Assembly (NCBI GenBank): GCA_947184155.2
Contig: CAMXCT020001645.1
Location: forward strand, 62,001 to 126,000
DNA: 64,000 bases
Origin: Cladocopium goreaui
Lineage: Eukaryota; Sar; Dinophyceae; Suessiales; Symbiodiniaceae
Direction of reading: 5' to 3'
Of this stretch, positions 1 through 11,474 are shown in pieces (within the stretch, counting starts at the first letter, position 1; every line of letters begins with the position of its first letter). A program made the position numbers and the translations under genes. Under the pieces are notes generated by a model. That model worked only from the letters and a program-made list of their open reading frames with translations. It did no database searches and was not told the origin of the DNA.

Positions 1-24
1 AGCTATGTTAAATTACCAGAGGGT
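1..24. repeat. MITE-A, right end only
   Basis: The window opens inside a family A fold-back element: only the right arm, ending CCAGAGGG, is present. Confidence 0.8.
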
Positions 25-258
25 CTGGGTAAATTATAACGACCTCACTGTTCTCCCTCACTGGAAATCATGGTTAATAAGGGGAATCATCCCCAAATGG
101 CCTTAATTCAGGTTGGTGAATTATTACAATTTACCCAGAATAATGGGAGTCAATAATCAATTATGATTGATTAATTCCAATTAAATGATCCAAAATGTGA
201 ACATGTTTGAATTTGGGGGAGACAATGGTTATGGTTATGAATGGTTAACATAATATAT

Positions 259-359
259 CTGATTGGTGGTGTCAAACATGTTTTATTTTCCATAATATGT
301 GGGATAATCCTTCCCAACTGACTTTCATATTTTTCAAGATGATTAAAACCACCAACCAG
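259..359. mobile_element. MITE-B copy
   Basis: About 100 bp from CTGATTGGTGGT to ACCACCAACCAG, with the family B core (cccaactgac, then atatttttcaa). No clean target duplication remains. Confidence 0.8.
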
Positions 360-496
360 AGACTAATAACCGGGAATTCATAATCCAATCCATGTGAGTT
401 AATGGGAGATTATAACTATATCCACATGATGATTAGCTAATGTTTCATGGGAATTCATGGGAATGGGGATTATATCATTGTGTATTATATATATAC

Positions 497-527
<31 letters not shown>

Positions 528-668
528 TATTGGCCAGAATGAGAATCTCAGAAAATCATGTGGATATAGGGAATATGTCATGGGAATATCATGGGATTAC
601 CTCTTCAGAGGAAGAAATTGCAATGCGCGGATTTCAACCTGGGGATTTTAAGGAGAAAAAATGGAGAT

Positions 669-772
669 TACCCTCTGGTAAACTAACATAGCTATTGAAA
701 ATGGCCATTTATAGTGAGTTTTCCCATTAAAAATTGTGATTTTCCATAGTTATATTAGTTTACCAGAGGGTA
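669..772. mobile_element. MITE-A copy
   Basis: Fold-back element of about 104 bp. TACCCTCTGG and CCAGAGGGTA ends flank two complementary arms around a short AT-rich loop; TA on both sides fits a TA target duplication. Confidence 0.85.
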
Positions 773-886
773 AACCAACCATAATGGGGATAGATAGGAA
801 GCAGCCGCAGTGTCGTCATGGGGAGATGCCGGCGACAGTTCAATGGGAACCAATTGGACATTTCATTGAACTCAATGAGGGTCTTT

Positions 887-989
887 CCCCTCTGGTAATT
901 TAACGTAGCTATTGAACATGGCCATTTATAGTGCATTTACCCATTAAAAATAGTGATTTTCCATAGTTATGTTAGTTTACCAGAGGGTA
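887..989. mobile_element. MITE-A copy
   Basis: Both arms present; the left end has lost its TA (ttcccctctgg). Same internal sequence as the copy at 669-772. Confidence 0.8.
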
Positions 990-1339
990 AGTATGAAATG
1001 ATAGAATATTCTATAACGTGGGTAAAACAATCATAAACCACCTACCACCGAGAAATTATGGTGATGACTAGGGGATTGTTTATGACACTGTGTTGCCCAC
1101 ATTTAATGATTTTACATTGCCATGTTTGACTACTACATCTCCTAGATTCAACCAACCAAACTGGACTTTGACCCTGAAACATGTTGCTTTCACATGATTT
1201 GACCAGCAAACTTGGGATATGACTATCCTAATTTTACTGTGCAACCCACAAAGTGCATCAAAACCGCCACATTCCATTGGAACATGCTTGGGTCCATGTC
1301 AAGTTTAGTTATGAAAATTGTGATAAAAACCAAAGCATG

Positions 1340-1443
1340 TACCCTCTGGTAAACTAACATAACTATGGAAAATCACCATTTTTAATGGGTAAATCAACTA
1401 TAAATGGCCATTTTCAATAGCTATGTTAAATTACCAGAGGGTA
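1340..1443. mobile_element. MITE-A copy
   Basis: Complete fold-back with TACCCTCTGG and CCAGAGGGTA ends. Confidence 0.85.
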
Positions 1444-1840
1444 AGTAGAAAAATCAAGACAGGCAAGAACGCGTGGCACTTTGGAGGGACCATGGTGTCT
1501 AATATTTGTTCCGTTTTTTTTAGATCTGCCCATGTCTCACTGATTCTTCCTTGATTAAGCAACAACCAAAATTGACACATGCGTTTGCTGTCTCTACTTT
1601 CTAACTTGTCTTGCAACCTCTGTTCTAGTCGCTTGCCCTAGTGACACTTTGGACAAGATACTTTATTTCCCCTCATCAAATGCTGACATTAGGATTATGG
1701 AAGGATTTAAGGACTTTTGATGATCATTAATTGATATATATATATATATAATTATATATATATATGGTATGTTATGATGTGCATGCAAATTTGTTTCTTG
1801 TGACTGTTGCGTTTCTACACCGTAGAACTCAGGGTTTCAG

Positions 1841-1952
1841 CACCGCACGAATCTTTCAATCAGCAACGTGCCCATTGAGGCGGCCTCAGACCTCTTGTTT
1901 GCCAACAGCTGCGAGGCGTACGATGTGTTGCTGTTGACATGCACTTATCTAG
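1841..1952 (+). CDS. candidate exon
   Basis: GC-rich island in AT-rich DNA. The acceptor is gggtttcag and the donor CTAG|gttgag; phase 0 to 1. It is open for 37 codons (begins HRTNLSISNVPIEAASDLLF). No domain recognised; boundaries inferred. Confidence 0.45.
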
Positions 1953-1995
1953 GTTGAGCCAAGAAATTGCGTACTATATATGAGACATAGCTTAA

Positions 1996-2096
1996 CTGGT
2001 TGGTGGTTTCAAACATGTGTTATTTTCCATAATGTATGGGATAATCCTTCCCAACTGACTTTCATATTTTTCAAGATGGTTAAAACCACCAACCAG
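1996..2096. mobile_element. MITE-B copy with TTAA duplication
   Basis: CTGGTTGGTGGTTT and AAACCACCAACCAG ends, flanked by TTAA at 1992-1995 and 2097-2100. This is one of four copies showing a 4-bp target duplication. Confidence 0.88.
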
Positions 2097-2412
2097 TTAA
2101 ACAAAAGTTATATAGTCCGTTAAATCCCTTTATGAAATCAATACCAAGTGTTTTTTGATTGGCTGGTTTCAGATCAAATGATCAGTCATTTGTAGGTCCA
2201 GAATGCTCCATGAATGAACCATTTTCTGTTTGTTATATCAGTATATATCAGTTATATCCCTCAAGTGTGAATATTTTAATCAAACATACTTATGCTGATT
2301 GTTTAATTGATAACGGGTAATTAATTAAGTAGTATTAAGAGTTCCAATAGCTAATCACAGAGGTTTTCCATAAACATATCCCATGTTCACTATCCAAATC
2401 CTGTACCGCCAG

Positions 2413-2458
2413 GCCATGCGAACGGTCCTCTTTTGCGAACGTTGTGAGCGCAACATGG
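2413..2458 (+). CDS. candidate exon with CxxC
   Basis: Acceptor gccag, donor ATGG|gtacgc, phase 0 to 1. Reads AMRTVLFCERCERNM. A lone CxxC is not enough to call a zinc ribbon. The end phase fits the next candidate. Confidence 0.35.
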
Positions 2459-2817
2459 GTACGCCAATCGGGGAAAAGGTCGAACGGTTCTGGGATGAAT
2501 TGCTGAGTGGTTCAATGATGTTCAAAAGTGGAAATTCAAAGAGAGAGGTCCATATGTTTCTGACATTGTTTGAGTATCAAGTTGCTTGGTGGTTTCACGT
2601 ATGTTCCTTTCAACTTTCAACTCTCGTTTGGGAGTGGCTTAGCCACCATCCGTCACGAGTGTTCGGTGGATTGTCTTGGTTTAACTTAAAGTCAAACTCA
2701 AAGACAAAAATGGTCCCCCAGAAAAACTCTGAAAAACTATGAAAAACTATGATATGTACTAAAAAGACACACTTTTTTGTTGCTCCAATCCCAACGAATT
2801 TCGTGTGCAAACGCCAG

Positions 2818-2905
2818 CGAGGCTCGGACCAACCTGCCGTGGCCAGTTCCAGAAGCAGCCGATCCTATGGCGAGCCTCGCTGCCGGTGCGTTCATCGGGC
2901 GATCG
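2818..2905 (+). CDS. candidate exon
   Basis: GC-rich island with acceptor cgccag and donor GATCG|gtggtt, phase 1 to 2. Reads ARLGPTCRGQFQKQPILWRA and continues ten more residues. A second frame is also open, so the reading is uncertain. Confidence 0.35.
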
Positions 2906-2988
2906 GTGGTTTTTCAGGGGATTTAAACTAAGAAAAACGGTGGTTTCATTGGGATTCAATGGGATTTGGCCAAAGAAAAATTGGGATT

Positions 2989-3013
2989 ATATATATATAT
3001 ATGTATATATATG

Positions 3014-3044
<31 letters not shown>

Positions 3045-3048
3045 GTAT
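2989..3048. repeat. AT/GTAT microsatellite
   Basis: Run of TATATATATGTATA units. Confidence 0.9.
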
Positions 3049-4081
3049 AGTTTATATAAAGATTCTAGTGATTTCAAGGGATTTACCAACAAAAGTACGG
3101 GGATTTATAACCGGTGATGCAATCGGATAGATAACTTCTAACTTTGAACCAGAAATTCGGGGTAGACCTTGGTACGTCGCACTTTATGTGTGTAGGTCTT
3201 TGTTGCAATGATATGTATTCACCAGCAAACCATTTTTTTTTGCAGGGTGTCTAAGATGAGTATTAGCAACGGAAGTATACTACCGTAAGAAAAGATCGCT
3301 GGACTACAACTTGTTTTTTTAAATCAGGAAGTAGAACTATGAACTGTTCGTCGAACCATGGGAAATTGCTATAAATTGCTCTTGTGATTAAATATATCGG
3401 GACATGGACCGCTTAAAAACGCTGGTTATTTATGTTTTTTTCTCTACAAGAACGTTTCTGAACATGGATGGTCCTTTGATCTGAACATGGTGTGTGTCAA
3501 GAAAAATGGAATGAAAGCGTGGTTGATGTAGATAGAACATGGTCAAAATTGAATGAAACTTGTAGAATTTCATAGAAAATCAATCAAATTGATACAGTTT
3601 CATCATAATGCTTACCGTTTCTGCATGTTTCTGCTGTATCTCGTGAAAGGAGTCCATCAGATTAGCTGGCATGACCCCAGCACAACATTCCCAGCTAGAT
3701 GTTATAGTATAGCAATGTTTGGACAGACCCACACGTCCCCATATGAATGGTTATATCCTACTATATCCTATATTATGTTTCCTTTGTATCATACATCATT
3801 ATTGGTTATATCCGACTATACATACACTATATGTATATACATATATATATGTCCCTATATTCCTTTATATTCCTTTATATTCCTTTGTATCCCTTTGTCA
3901 AATTTTATTCATGGATAAACTTCACCGTTCACCACAGACTGCATGGCTGGAAACTTCATTGTCCGTCCAAGGCATGTCTGTACAATGGTGACATCCTACA
4001 CCATCCCATCACTTGCGCCTTGGTTCTCAGAGGATCCTCCGTTCGAGAAATGGCTATGAACGTAGTTCGGGGATTTAGGAC
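3049..4081. other. AT-rich gap, no gene seen
   Basis: Open frames here (about 90-120 codons) are tyrosine/isoleucine-rich translations of tat/cct-rich DNA. I see no coding, RNA or element signal. Confidence 0.5.
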
Positions 4082-4195
4082 TACCTTCTGGTAATTTGTT
4101 ACAGTTTGCGAACTGGAAAATGGCCCAGTCGAAATAGTTGATTTACCTATTCCAAATGGTGATTTTCCATAGCTATGTTAGTTTACCAGAGGGTA
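4082..4195. mobile_element. MITE-A copy, diverged left arm
   Basis: Left end TACCTTCTGG, right end CCAGAGGGTA. The left arm carries the variant 'cagtttgcgaactgg' also seen near 8830 and 58770. Confidence 0.75.
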
Positions 4196-4209
4196 ATCGT
4201 TCTACATTC

Positions 4210-4515
4210 GAGATGACCCTCAGGTAAATTAAGAGGTTGGACCCTGAACATCATGAATTTCGTGGAAACATGTGGAAACTCATCTTCCAACTCCTGGCAG
4301 GGTCGTCATGTTAATTTAACCTCTGGTAAACATACTAACATAACTATGGAAAGATCCACCATGCTATTAATGGGAAAACTCACTATTTCTATGGCAATTT
4401 TCAATAGCTATTTTGACATAACCAGAGGGTACTGGACTTGGAAGATCTTGGAACCCCTGTTGGTTGACGATCTTCCAACTCCTATCTGGCAGGGTCTATA
4501 TTAATTTACTGGAGG
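4210..4515. mobile_element. MITE-C copy split by MITE-A
   Basis: Family C sequence (ggtaaattaa, aggaccctga, cttccaactc, ggcagggtct, tttactggagg) surrounds a family A copy at 4318-4431, so A inserted later. Confidence 0.6.
4318..4431. mobile_element. MITE-A copy nested in MITE-C
   Basis: Ends AACCTCTGG and CCAGAGGGTA. With the adjoining 40 bp it is nearly identical to 23171-23324. Confidence 0.8.
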
Positions 4516-5348
4516 CTATCATAATCAATTAGGGGAATCCCTATGAGTTACGTAACAGTTTTGAACACCGCGAAGCAATGATGATGAACCGATGGGTTGT
4601 GATCTTTGATATGAGTATTCCATTGGTTAATTCCCCTGGTTGATATTAGGAAAGTTCATAGGAATGAAAGTAAACCAATGGCTTAATAAAAGTTCAAATT
4701 GTTTTTTTTGAGTATTCCATTGGTTAATTTCGGAATGATGATGAAGATGATGAAGCAATGGATGAAACGGGGCACCTTATTTTCAGACACGATGATCCCT
4801 TAAACATCAGTGAATGATCTGGGTGGATTTGTTTTTTGTGTTCCCTGAAATGTTTGTTTGCCAAAACACCAATGGTTTGTGAAAACATGTTTACCAAAGC
4901 TTGCTACATGAATTCTTATGGAAGAAACCATCATTTTTGCGAAAAAAACAGCATGTTCAACGGAATTCAATGGTAAATTCACAACCCCCCTTGTTAATCA
5001 AACATGGCAACGGAATATCCACTATGTATTTTTCAGCGTGCCATGTTTGATTACCAGAGGCTAAATTCTCCATGTTGCTTGTCAAAAAACAACTATGGTA
5101 GCATGTAGGATAGAAATGGTCAATTTTTTTATATTATATACTGTATATAATTCATTATAATTCACTCTATGGAATTCACCATGTTGTTTTTGTTGTCTAA
5201 CACATTTCAACAACTACATGGTCCCATTTCTGAAATGCATAACCATATTTCAACAAATGGGACATTTCACCATGTTTTTAACCATATTTCAACAACTACA
5301 TGCATTAACCACCAAAAAAATCCCATGTCATCTTGCCTTGACCATCAG

Positions 5349-5402
5349 GCGAAGCGGCGCATCGTGAAACGCGGCGCTTGTGCGTCTGTCGAGATGTCGC
5401 AG
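5349..5402 (+). CDS. candidate exon
   Basis: Acceptor gaccatcag, donor TCGCAG|gtggca, phase 0 to 0, 18 codons: AKRRIVKRGACASVEMSQ. Clear GC jump over flanking DNA. Confidence 0.5.
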
Positions 5403-5449
5403 GTGGCATTGCGACGGTGATCGAAGTTGGCCGGGGATGTGTTTCCAGA

Positions 5450-5555
5450 TACCCTCAGGTTATGACTAACATAGCCATGGGAAATGGCCCATTTATAGAG
5501 GTTTACCTATTAAAAAGGGTGATTTTCCATGGCCATGTTAAATAACCAGATGGTA
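5450..5555. mobile_element. MITE-A copy
   Basis: TACCCTCAGG and CCAGATGGTA ends, with the 'gactaacatagccatgg' arm type also seen at 49314 and 50013. Confidence 0.8.
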
Positions 5556-6055
5556 TATAAAACAGCAACAACAAAAATCGCACGAAATCAGTTGTTTGAT
5601 GTGGTTGTCCTCCAAAAGAAGGATATGATCCAGGATATTTTCACGGATATTTGACCATTTCCAAGAATGGAGTTGACCAGTTATGAAAATATGTCTATGG
5701 TGTTTAATCTTTCAACCAAGCAGTGCAAAACGGATATGATCAACGAAATGATTCACGGATGATCTTAGCAACAGGATGGTACGTTGGAACGTCCTTCCAT
5801 AATAAGTTGGGTGATTTGATTTAACCCCAGCAAAACAGTGGGAGTCATCCCACAATTTAGTTGGCTTGAAGCAACGATTTAGATAATAGAGCTTAATGGA
5901 CCTTTGGATTCAAGCAACAATCAATGGGAATATATAGCCACTATCAGTGGGTTCCCAACGGGAGTTGAACGGTTCTTGAACATTTCCGATGTTGATCAAT
6001 ATTGTTTCTGGCTTCAACCCTTCGATTCTTTATGGTAACTTTCGCCCAAGCCCAG

Positions 6056-6145
6056 GTGTACTTTCAACCACGAAGACCCCTGAGTCACCAGGATAGAAAT
6101 GGCGACTTCACGGCCGACCAAGCTTCATATGTGATGGCTGACATA
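6056..6145 (+). CDS. candidate exon, end uncertain
   Basis: Acceptor caagcccag, phase 0. Reads VYFQPRRPLSHQDRNGDFTA then DQASYVMADI. QDRNGDFTADQ resembles part of an EF-hand calcium loop, but the loop is incomplete. No clean GT donor (catag|ggg); an earlier end at tcatat|gtgatg is possible. Confidence 0.35.
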
Positions 6146-6299
6146 GGGGAAACCATGGGGAAACCAAGGGGAAACCAGGGGGAAACCAGGGGGGAAACCA
6201 TTGGACTTTGGTTAGTCGGTGATTGATTGTGATTCGTTCTCAATCGTTCCGAAAATTCCATGGAAAGTTCGCTTGTGTACGCTCGCCACTTGGGTGCAG

Positions 6300-6335
6300 T
6301 ACTTCAAGTCGCAGAATGCCAAGCAGTGTTTGCTG
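6300..6335 (+). CDS. candidate micro-exon
   Basis: Acceptor gggtgcag, donor CTG|gtaaaa, phase 0 to 0, 12 codons: YFKSQNAKQCLL. Confidence 0.35.
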
Positions 6336-6616
6336 GTAAAAGCCATGGTAAAACCCCCAATTCTTCATCACCCCAAGGCAGGATCTTCAAGGCTGTTTTT
6401 TTTGCCAACAAGCCAATGTGGGATTGCAAAAGGAGTCTTGAACTTGAATCATGCCCATGTGTTTTGCCTTTTCCGCCACTTTTTATGATGAGTTCAAAGA
6501 TGCCAACAAACAGATACAGACTGTGTAAGTCAGGGTAAGTAATGTTTTTTAAATATGAGTCATACCTGATGTATGCATCATTCAAACCTCATGGTCTCTG
6601 CCACCAAGGCCTTCAG

Positions 6617-6700
6617 AAAGTACCTCGAAATCTTCCAAGCAGTCGCATCTCGAGACTCCAGAGTGCCACGTCGTCAAATTTCTGGTCTCCTCTCTTTTGT
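6617..6700 (+). CDS. candidate exon, end uncertain
   Basis: Acceptor aggccttcag, open in phase 0: KVPRNLPSSRISRLQSATSS. No convincing donor seen. Confidence 0.25.
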
Positions 6701-6905
6701 CCGAGTCTTTCCACGTGTCATACTATGTGTCCTTTGAAGTTGCCCTAAGCCATTCGATTCGAGTGCCTTCGGATATCCGTTTAAGTACAGTCTCTATCTC
6801 ATGTTTTGAATTTTCCACTGCCTTTACAAACAAGATTGAACCATGTGAGTTTTAAATAGGGCAATGGCGATCCTGCAAGAAACTGTATACCAAGGCCCAC
6901 TACAG

Positions 6906-6961
6906 AAAGCAGTTCCACTCTTGCAGCGGAAGCTGCTGAAACCACTCTGAAGCAATCGAAG
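6906..6961 (+). CDS. candidate exon, repeat copy 1
   Basis: After acceptor actacag it reads SSSTLAAEAAETTLKQSK in phase 1. The following bases are gagtgcc, a possible GA donor. All five differences from copies 2 and 3 are at third codon positions and are synonymous, which supports coding. Confidence 0.5.
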
Positions 6962-7191
6962 GAGTGCCTAAATTGAATTGGCAGTCCAGTTTGTCTATGT
7001 TTGACTCCTTTTTTTCACGATTTGCAATGTGGGACCAGAATTTTTAGGTAGTCAAGTGCCACAAGAACAACAAGTTTGTACCAGTGTAAATGTTGATGTC
7101 AGCATATTTTTGTTTACTAGATTTGACTTCACGAGTGTTTATGGGGGCAGCAACTTTTGAGCAGGCAGCGTTGTTCTAAGGCCCACTACAG

Positions 7192-7247
7192 AAAGCAGCT
7201 CCACCCTTGCCGCAGAAGCTGCTGAAACCACTCTGAAGCAATCAAAG
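7192..7247 (+). CDS. candidate exon, repeat copy 2
   Basis: Same peptide as copy 1 (SSSTLAAEAAETTLKQSK), nucleotide-identical to copy 3. Confidence 0.45.
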
Positions 7248-7477
7248 GAGTGCCTAAATTGAATTGGCAGTCCAGTTTGTCTATGTTTGACTCCTTTTTT
7301 TCACGATTTGCAATGTGGGACCAGAATTTTTAGGTAGTCAAGTGCCACAAGAACAACAAGTTTGTACCAGTGTAAATGTTGATGTCAGCATATTTTTGTT
7401 TACTAGATTTGACTTCACGAGTGTTTATGGGGGCAGCAACTTTTGAGCAGGCAGCGTTGTTCTAAGGCCCACTACAG

Positions 7478-7533
7478 AAAGCAGCTCCACCCTTGCCGCA
7501 GAAGCTGCTGAAACCACTCTGAAGCAATCAAAG
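7478..7533 (+). CDS. candidate exon, repeat copy 3
   Basis: Same nucleotides as copy 2. Downstream DNA leaves the repeat after ctaagctg. Confidence 0.45.
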
Positions 7534-7908
7534 GAGTGCCTAAGCTGAAATGATTGTCCTTAGCCCTCTTTGGAAGATGGGACGTCCAACACGGGCTGCC
7601 TTGCATTTTTTTTTGTTTAGTAGGTGAAAAATGCAGGAATAGTTTGTCAGGTCTTGTTGAAACCTTTAGAGTAACTGTGTTTCAGGTTATTCAGGGTTTG
7701 CCATGGTGAATATCTGTCAATGTCCTGGTTTTATCATATTTTGTATATTATATGATATGTTGTTATATGTCTACCCCTGTATCATGTCCCTGTGACTGTA
7801 TGAGATATCTAAGAATCTACGTTGAGCAGTGTTCAGAAGGTACTATATATTCTATATATGATGTGCTTTGATTGTGATAGACCCAAGATGACCCAAGTAA
7901 CCTGATAA

Positions 7909-8025
7909 GCTACAGGATGGGGCCCCCCAGTTATAAGTTGGTTTATAAACCATTATATCTACCATAAACCATTGTTAAGCCACTTATAAACCAACTTAGC
8001 TATCTTGGGGGCCCCACCCTGTAGC
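7909..8025. mobile_element. MITE-G copy
   Basis: Fold-back of about 117 bp with GCTACAGGATGGGGCCCCCC and GGGGGCCCCACCCTGTAGC ends; arms contain 'aagttggtttataa' and its complement. Confidence 0.8.
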
Positions 8026-8264
8026 TGTGCTTTGTTGGTTGCGTTTTCCATCGTTTTCCCAGATGTTGTCAGAGCCATTTTTTAGATCTCCTTGATGGTT
8101 GTTGATCATTGACGACACCGATGTCGTCATACGTCATGGTTCTGACCGGAATCCATGGTCCCATTACCTGGTGATGAACGAGGGACCTGGGAACCTGGGA
8201 TGATGGAATTCCATGGTTAAATCCTTTTGGGATAAGTTGAACCTTAAGGTTACCCGGCCTTAAG

Positions 8265-8376
8265 GTTACCTGGCCTGTTAAACTAACAGTTCGCTATGGA
8301 AAATCACCATGTTTTTTGAATGGGAAAATTCAGGAACTAAATGCTGATTTTCCATTTGTTAAATCACCAGAGGGTA
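8265..8376. mobile_element. MITE-A copy, degenerate
   Basis: Left end mutated (acctggcctgtt), right end ccagagggta; arms recognisable. Confidence 0.65.
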
Positions 8377-8472
8377 ATTACTTGGGATAAGCTCCCTCAA
8401 TGGGGGGGAAATATGGCCATGTGCTATGGCCGCAAGATGCAACAACACAACATGTGCGTGGAGAATTCCATG

Positions 8473-8583
8473 TACCCGGCCTGGTTATGTCAAAATAGCT
8501 ATATAAAATTGCCATAGAAATAGTTGATTTACCTATTAAAGATGGTGATTTTCCATAGTTATGTGGCTGTTTACCAGAGCGTA
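8473..8583. mobile_element. MITE-A copy
   Basis: Ends TACCCGGCCTGG and CCAGAGCGTA; arm variant 'ggttatgtcaaaatagct'. Confidence 0.75.
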
Positions 8584-8770
8584 TACATATTCATTCCATG
8601 TATCAGATGTTTCATGTGTATGTTGACTAATGTAATATTGCTGCAGGCATGTATAGACGAGTTTTGAGTCGGAATAGATAAACATCATCATTTATGGTTC
8701 TTGAAAGTATGTAAATTGTGTCTTTTGGCTTTGCCAGTCGAAGTTGCCGTACGTTGATGGAGGAGTTTGA

Positions 8771-8855
8771 TCATAGCTGTGGAAAATCACCATCTTAATA
8801 GGTAAATCAACTAGAAGCCGGCCATTTTCCAGTTCGCAAACTGTTAGTTTACCAG
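8771..8855. mobile_element. MITE-A fragment
   Basis: Starts mid-arm at 'catagctgtgg' and ends 'tagtttaccagg'; the terminal bases are lost. Confidence 0.6.
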
Positions 8856-9238
8856 GTATTTTTAATGGGGTCATCTCGCCTCAAAAAGATGGAACAGTAT
8901 TTCCAGAATGGTGATGATGTTTCCCACAGAATTTCCAGGTGTTCAACTTTTCTATCTTTTTTTGGTGGCTATAATACCAGACCATCGATTTGTGGCACTT
9001 TAGACTTTCTAGCCGGAAAGGATTGTGTATACTGCAGGTGCAGAGAAGTGACAGGAGAGGGATCGAACTAAGATATATATAATTCATGTACTGTATATAT
9101 CTGTATATTATCCATGCAGATGATTATCAATATGTTGATACATATATACATAGTGTACATATACATAGAATTACATAGACATAAGTATCATAAGTTGGGT
9201 TCAAGTCCCTAGTTTGGCCATGTGGGCCATGGCTTCAG

Positions 9239-9290
9239 GAAGTCGAGCTCGGACATGGTGAGCGCCGACGTCGCTCCTTGAACGAGTTTG
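9239..9290 (+). CDS. candidate exon
   Basis: Acceptor tggcttcag, donor TTTG|gtggtc, phase 0 to 1. Reads EVELGHGERRRRSLNEF, strongly basic. Confidence 0.45.
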
Positions 9291-10005
9291 GTGGTCGTTG
9301 GATCGTTGGATCTCACTTTGTAATAATTTCATATGCTCCATCTACCTGCGAGACTGGGCCATTTTGGGTGGTTATTTCCAATACGTGGAGGGTTGGTACT
9401 CCACTTTGCTGCGTTTTTCTCGAGAGTTTGGTTTTAGGAACGCTGCATGTATTACAATCCATTCAACAAGTCATACATGGAACAGAAAAAAATCACCGTC
9501 AAGGGATGGCGATCCATTTGGGTTCCAGCTTTTGATACACATCAGACGGTGGAGCCTGCCACATGTGTTCTAGTTGAGGTTCATTGGGGATGTTGGCCAT
9601 GTGTGGTAGCCAAAGGGGCTCGTTTGTATGTTCATTAAGTCATGGCAGATAGAGTGGAACATATTCTGAAGCTTCAAAGTTGCGATCATGGGATCATGGC
9701 TTTGTCTAAGGATGAGGTATATGAAGTATGCCACCAAAATAACCATAACAATAGGGGAAAAAACTACACATGATTCACATCATCAAACTTGTGGCTTTTC
9801 CCCTGTAGCTTTTCAGACTAGCCGCCATGTTGGGTGTGCTCAGCCGACCAGGTGTCAAGTCATTAAGTTCACTAAGCTATGGGCGAGCTATGGAATGTTA
9901 TGGACAAAAAAACATTGGTTGAATTAGTGTTATTAAGTGGAATATTGATAGGATATTAAATAGACTATTGCTAGTGTTGGAATATCTCCAGTATCCTTAG
10001 TGATA

Positions 10006-10099
10006 CCCATAGGATCCATGTATTCTACATATGGTAACATTTACCATCAATATACCCCAGTCATGTTAGCATATATACCAGCACCATGGATCCTATGGG
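10006..10099. mobile_element. MITE-E copy
   Basis: Inverted ends CCCATAGGATCCATG and CATGGATCCTATGGG around 'catcaatataccccagtc' and 'gttagcatatatacca'. Other copies at 22551 and 53443. Confidence 0.85.
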
Positions 10100-10135
10100 T
10101 AGGATATTAAATGGAATATTGGGAGTCGACCCCTC

Positions 10136-10215
10136 TCATAGCTATGGACAATAGTGGAGAATCACCGTTTTCAACAGGTAAATCTACAACAAATGGGCCA
10201 TTTTCCATAGCAAAG
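10136..10215. mobile_element. MITE-A fragment
   Basis: Both inner arms (agctatggac; gccattttccatag) without terminal CCCTCTGG ends. Confidence 0.55.
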
Positions 10216-10444
10216 TGCCAGTCATGGATAGTCCATGTAGACTCATGGAACCAGAATTTGTCAACATATCCAGTTCAACTCTTCCCATATGCTCCAAATA
10301 TGCTACATTTATATTACATTTGGGGCTTTCACCAGAGTCATGATCCTCAAGTTACGTTGTTTCAATACTAAAATGGTCATCCATGACTCCATGTGGCCCT
10401 TTTTTGGGGTAAATGTTGGCACCATGGAGCATCTGAGGATGCAG

Positions 10445-10501
10445 CGAGCTTCGCAAGGACAAAGGCTGTCGACAGAAATCAGACTTTGGGAAGCTTGGCA
10501 G
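10445..10501 (+). CDS. candidate exon
   Basis: Acceptor gaggatgcag. In phase 1 it reads ASFARTKAVDRNQTLGSLA; another frame is also open. Donor unclear (ggca|gagtga would be GA type). Confidence 0.3.
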
Positions 10502-10557
10502 AGTGATACTGTGGTCGGAAGAAATCCTGCACCAGTTGATAGGTGGTTTATGCCATT

Positions 10558-10993
10558 GTTTATATTATATTATATTATATTTATATTATATTATATTATA
10601 CTATATTATACTATAATATTATGTTATATACTATAATATTATGTTATATTATATTATATTATGTTATATTATGCTATGTTATGTTATATTATATTATATT
10701 ATATTATATGATGTTATATTATATTATACTATATTATATGATGTTATATTATATTACACTATAATATTATGTTATATTATATTACATTATGTTATATTAT
10801 ATTACATTATGTTATATTATATTATATTATGTTATATTATATTATATTATGTTATATTATATTATATGATGTTATATTATATTATGTTATATTATGTTAT
10901 GTTATATTATATTATATTATACTATATTATACTATATTGTTTTATATTATATTATATTATACTATATTATGTGTATATATATATATTACATAT
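10558..10993. repeat. long TTATA/TTATG low-complexity array
   Basis: About 435 bp of ttatattatatt units with scattered G and C. Tyrosine/leucine/isoleucine-rich frames across it are products of the repeat. Confidence 0.95.
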
Positions 10994-11079
10994 ACACAAT
11001 TATATGGTTTCAACCATCTAAGGTGAAGTGATATGATTTCAAAAACAACAGCTCTGGGTCAAAAACATTGAAAACCCAG

Positions 11080-11220
11080 GTGCTGTAGCCCTTGTTTTTG
11101 CCAAGATAGCTGCAAAAACCGGTCCATCCAACGACCATCGTGGCGGTGAACCCCCCAGGAAGATCTGCAGCCGTCAATCGATCGCGACCAAGCTGAGCGC
11201 GACAGTTTCGGACTGGCTTC
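11080..11220 (+). CDS. candidate exon
   Basis: Acceptor aaacccag, donor CTTC|gtgaca, phase 1 to 1, 46 full codons. Begins GAVALVFAKIAAKTGPSNDH and ends IATKLSATVSDWL. Its end phase matches the next candidate, giving Arg across the junction. Confidence 0.5.
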
Positions 11221-11474
11221 GTGACATCGACCAGTGACACCTGGGAAAAATGTTGGAGATCCGTACTCTGGCGGTAAAGAAAGACCACCCGCTCCCAACT
11301 CAGGCGGGCTGGGAAAAATATGGAAAAGCGTGGTTTCATATTTAAATCATTGAATATTTCCATATATATATATACACAATTATACACACATATTATATAT
11401 ATAATATATTTCCACACCTTTGGCATTTGGGTCACCTCCAGTTTTTGACTTTCGCAGTTTTTGGCGCCGCGCAG

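Larger units (their letters stand above)
6892..7549. repeat. 286-bp direct tandem repeat, 2.3 copies
   Basis: Units begin at 6892, 7178 and 7464 (aaggcccactacag); the third stops after about 86 bp. The non-coding parts of units 1 and 2 look identical. Each unit starts with the exon-like segment described at 6906-6961. Confidence 0.92.

Noticed and set aside
6002..6226. EF-hand protein call
   Set aside because: Only part of a calcium loop (DRNGDFTADQ) is present and the exon end is unclear; too little for a family assignment.
10543..11026. Open frames of 73-126 codons on the + strand
   Set aside because: They are translations of the TTATA/TTATG array: nearly all Tyr, Leu and Ile, with several frames open at once.
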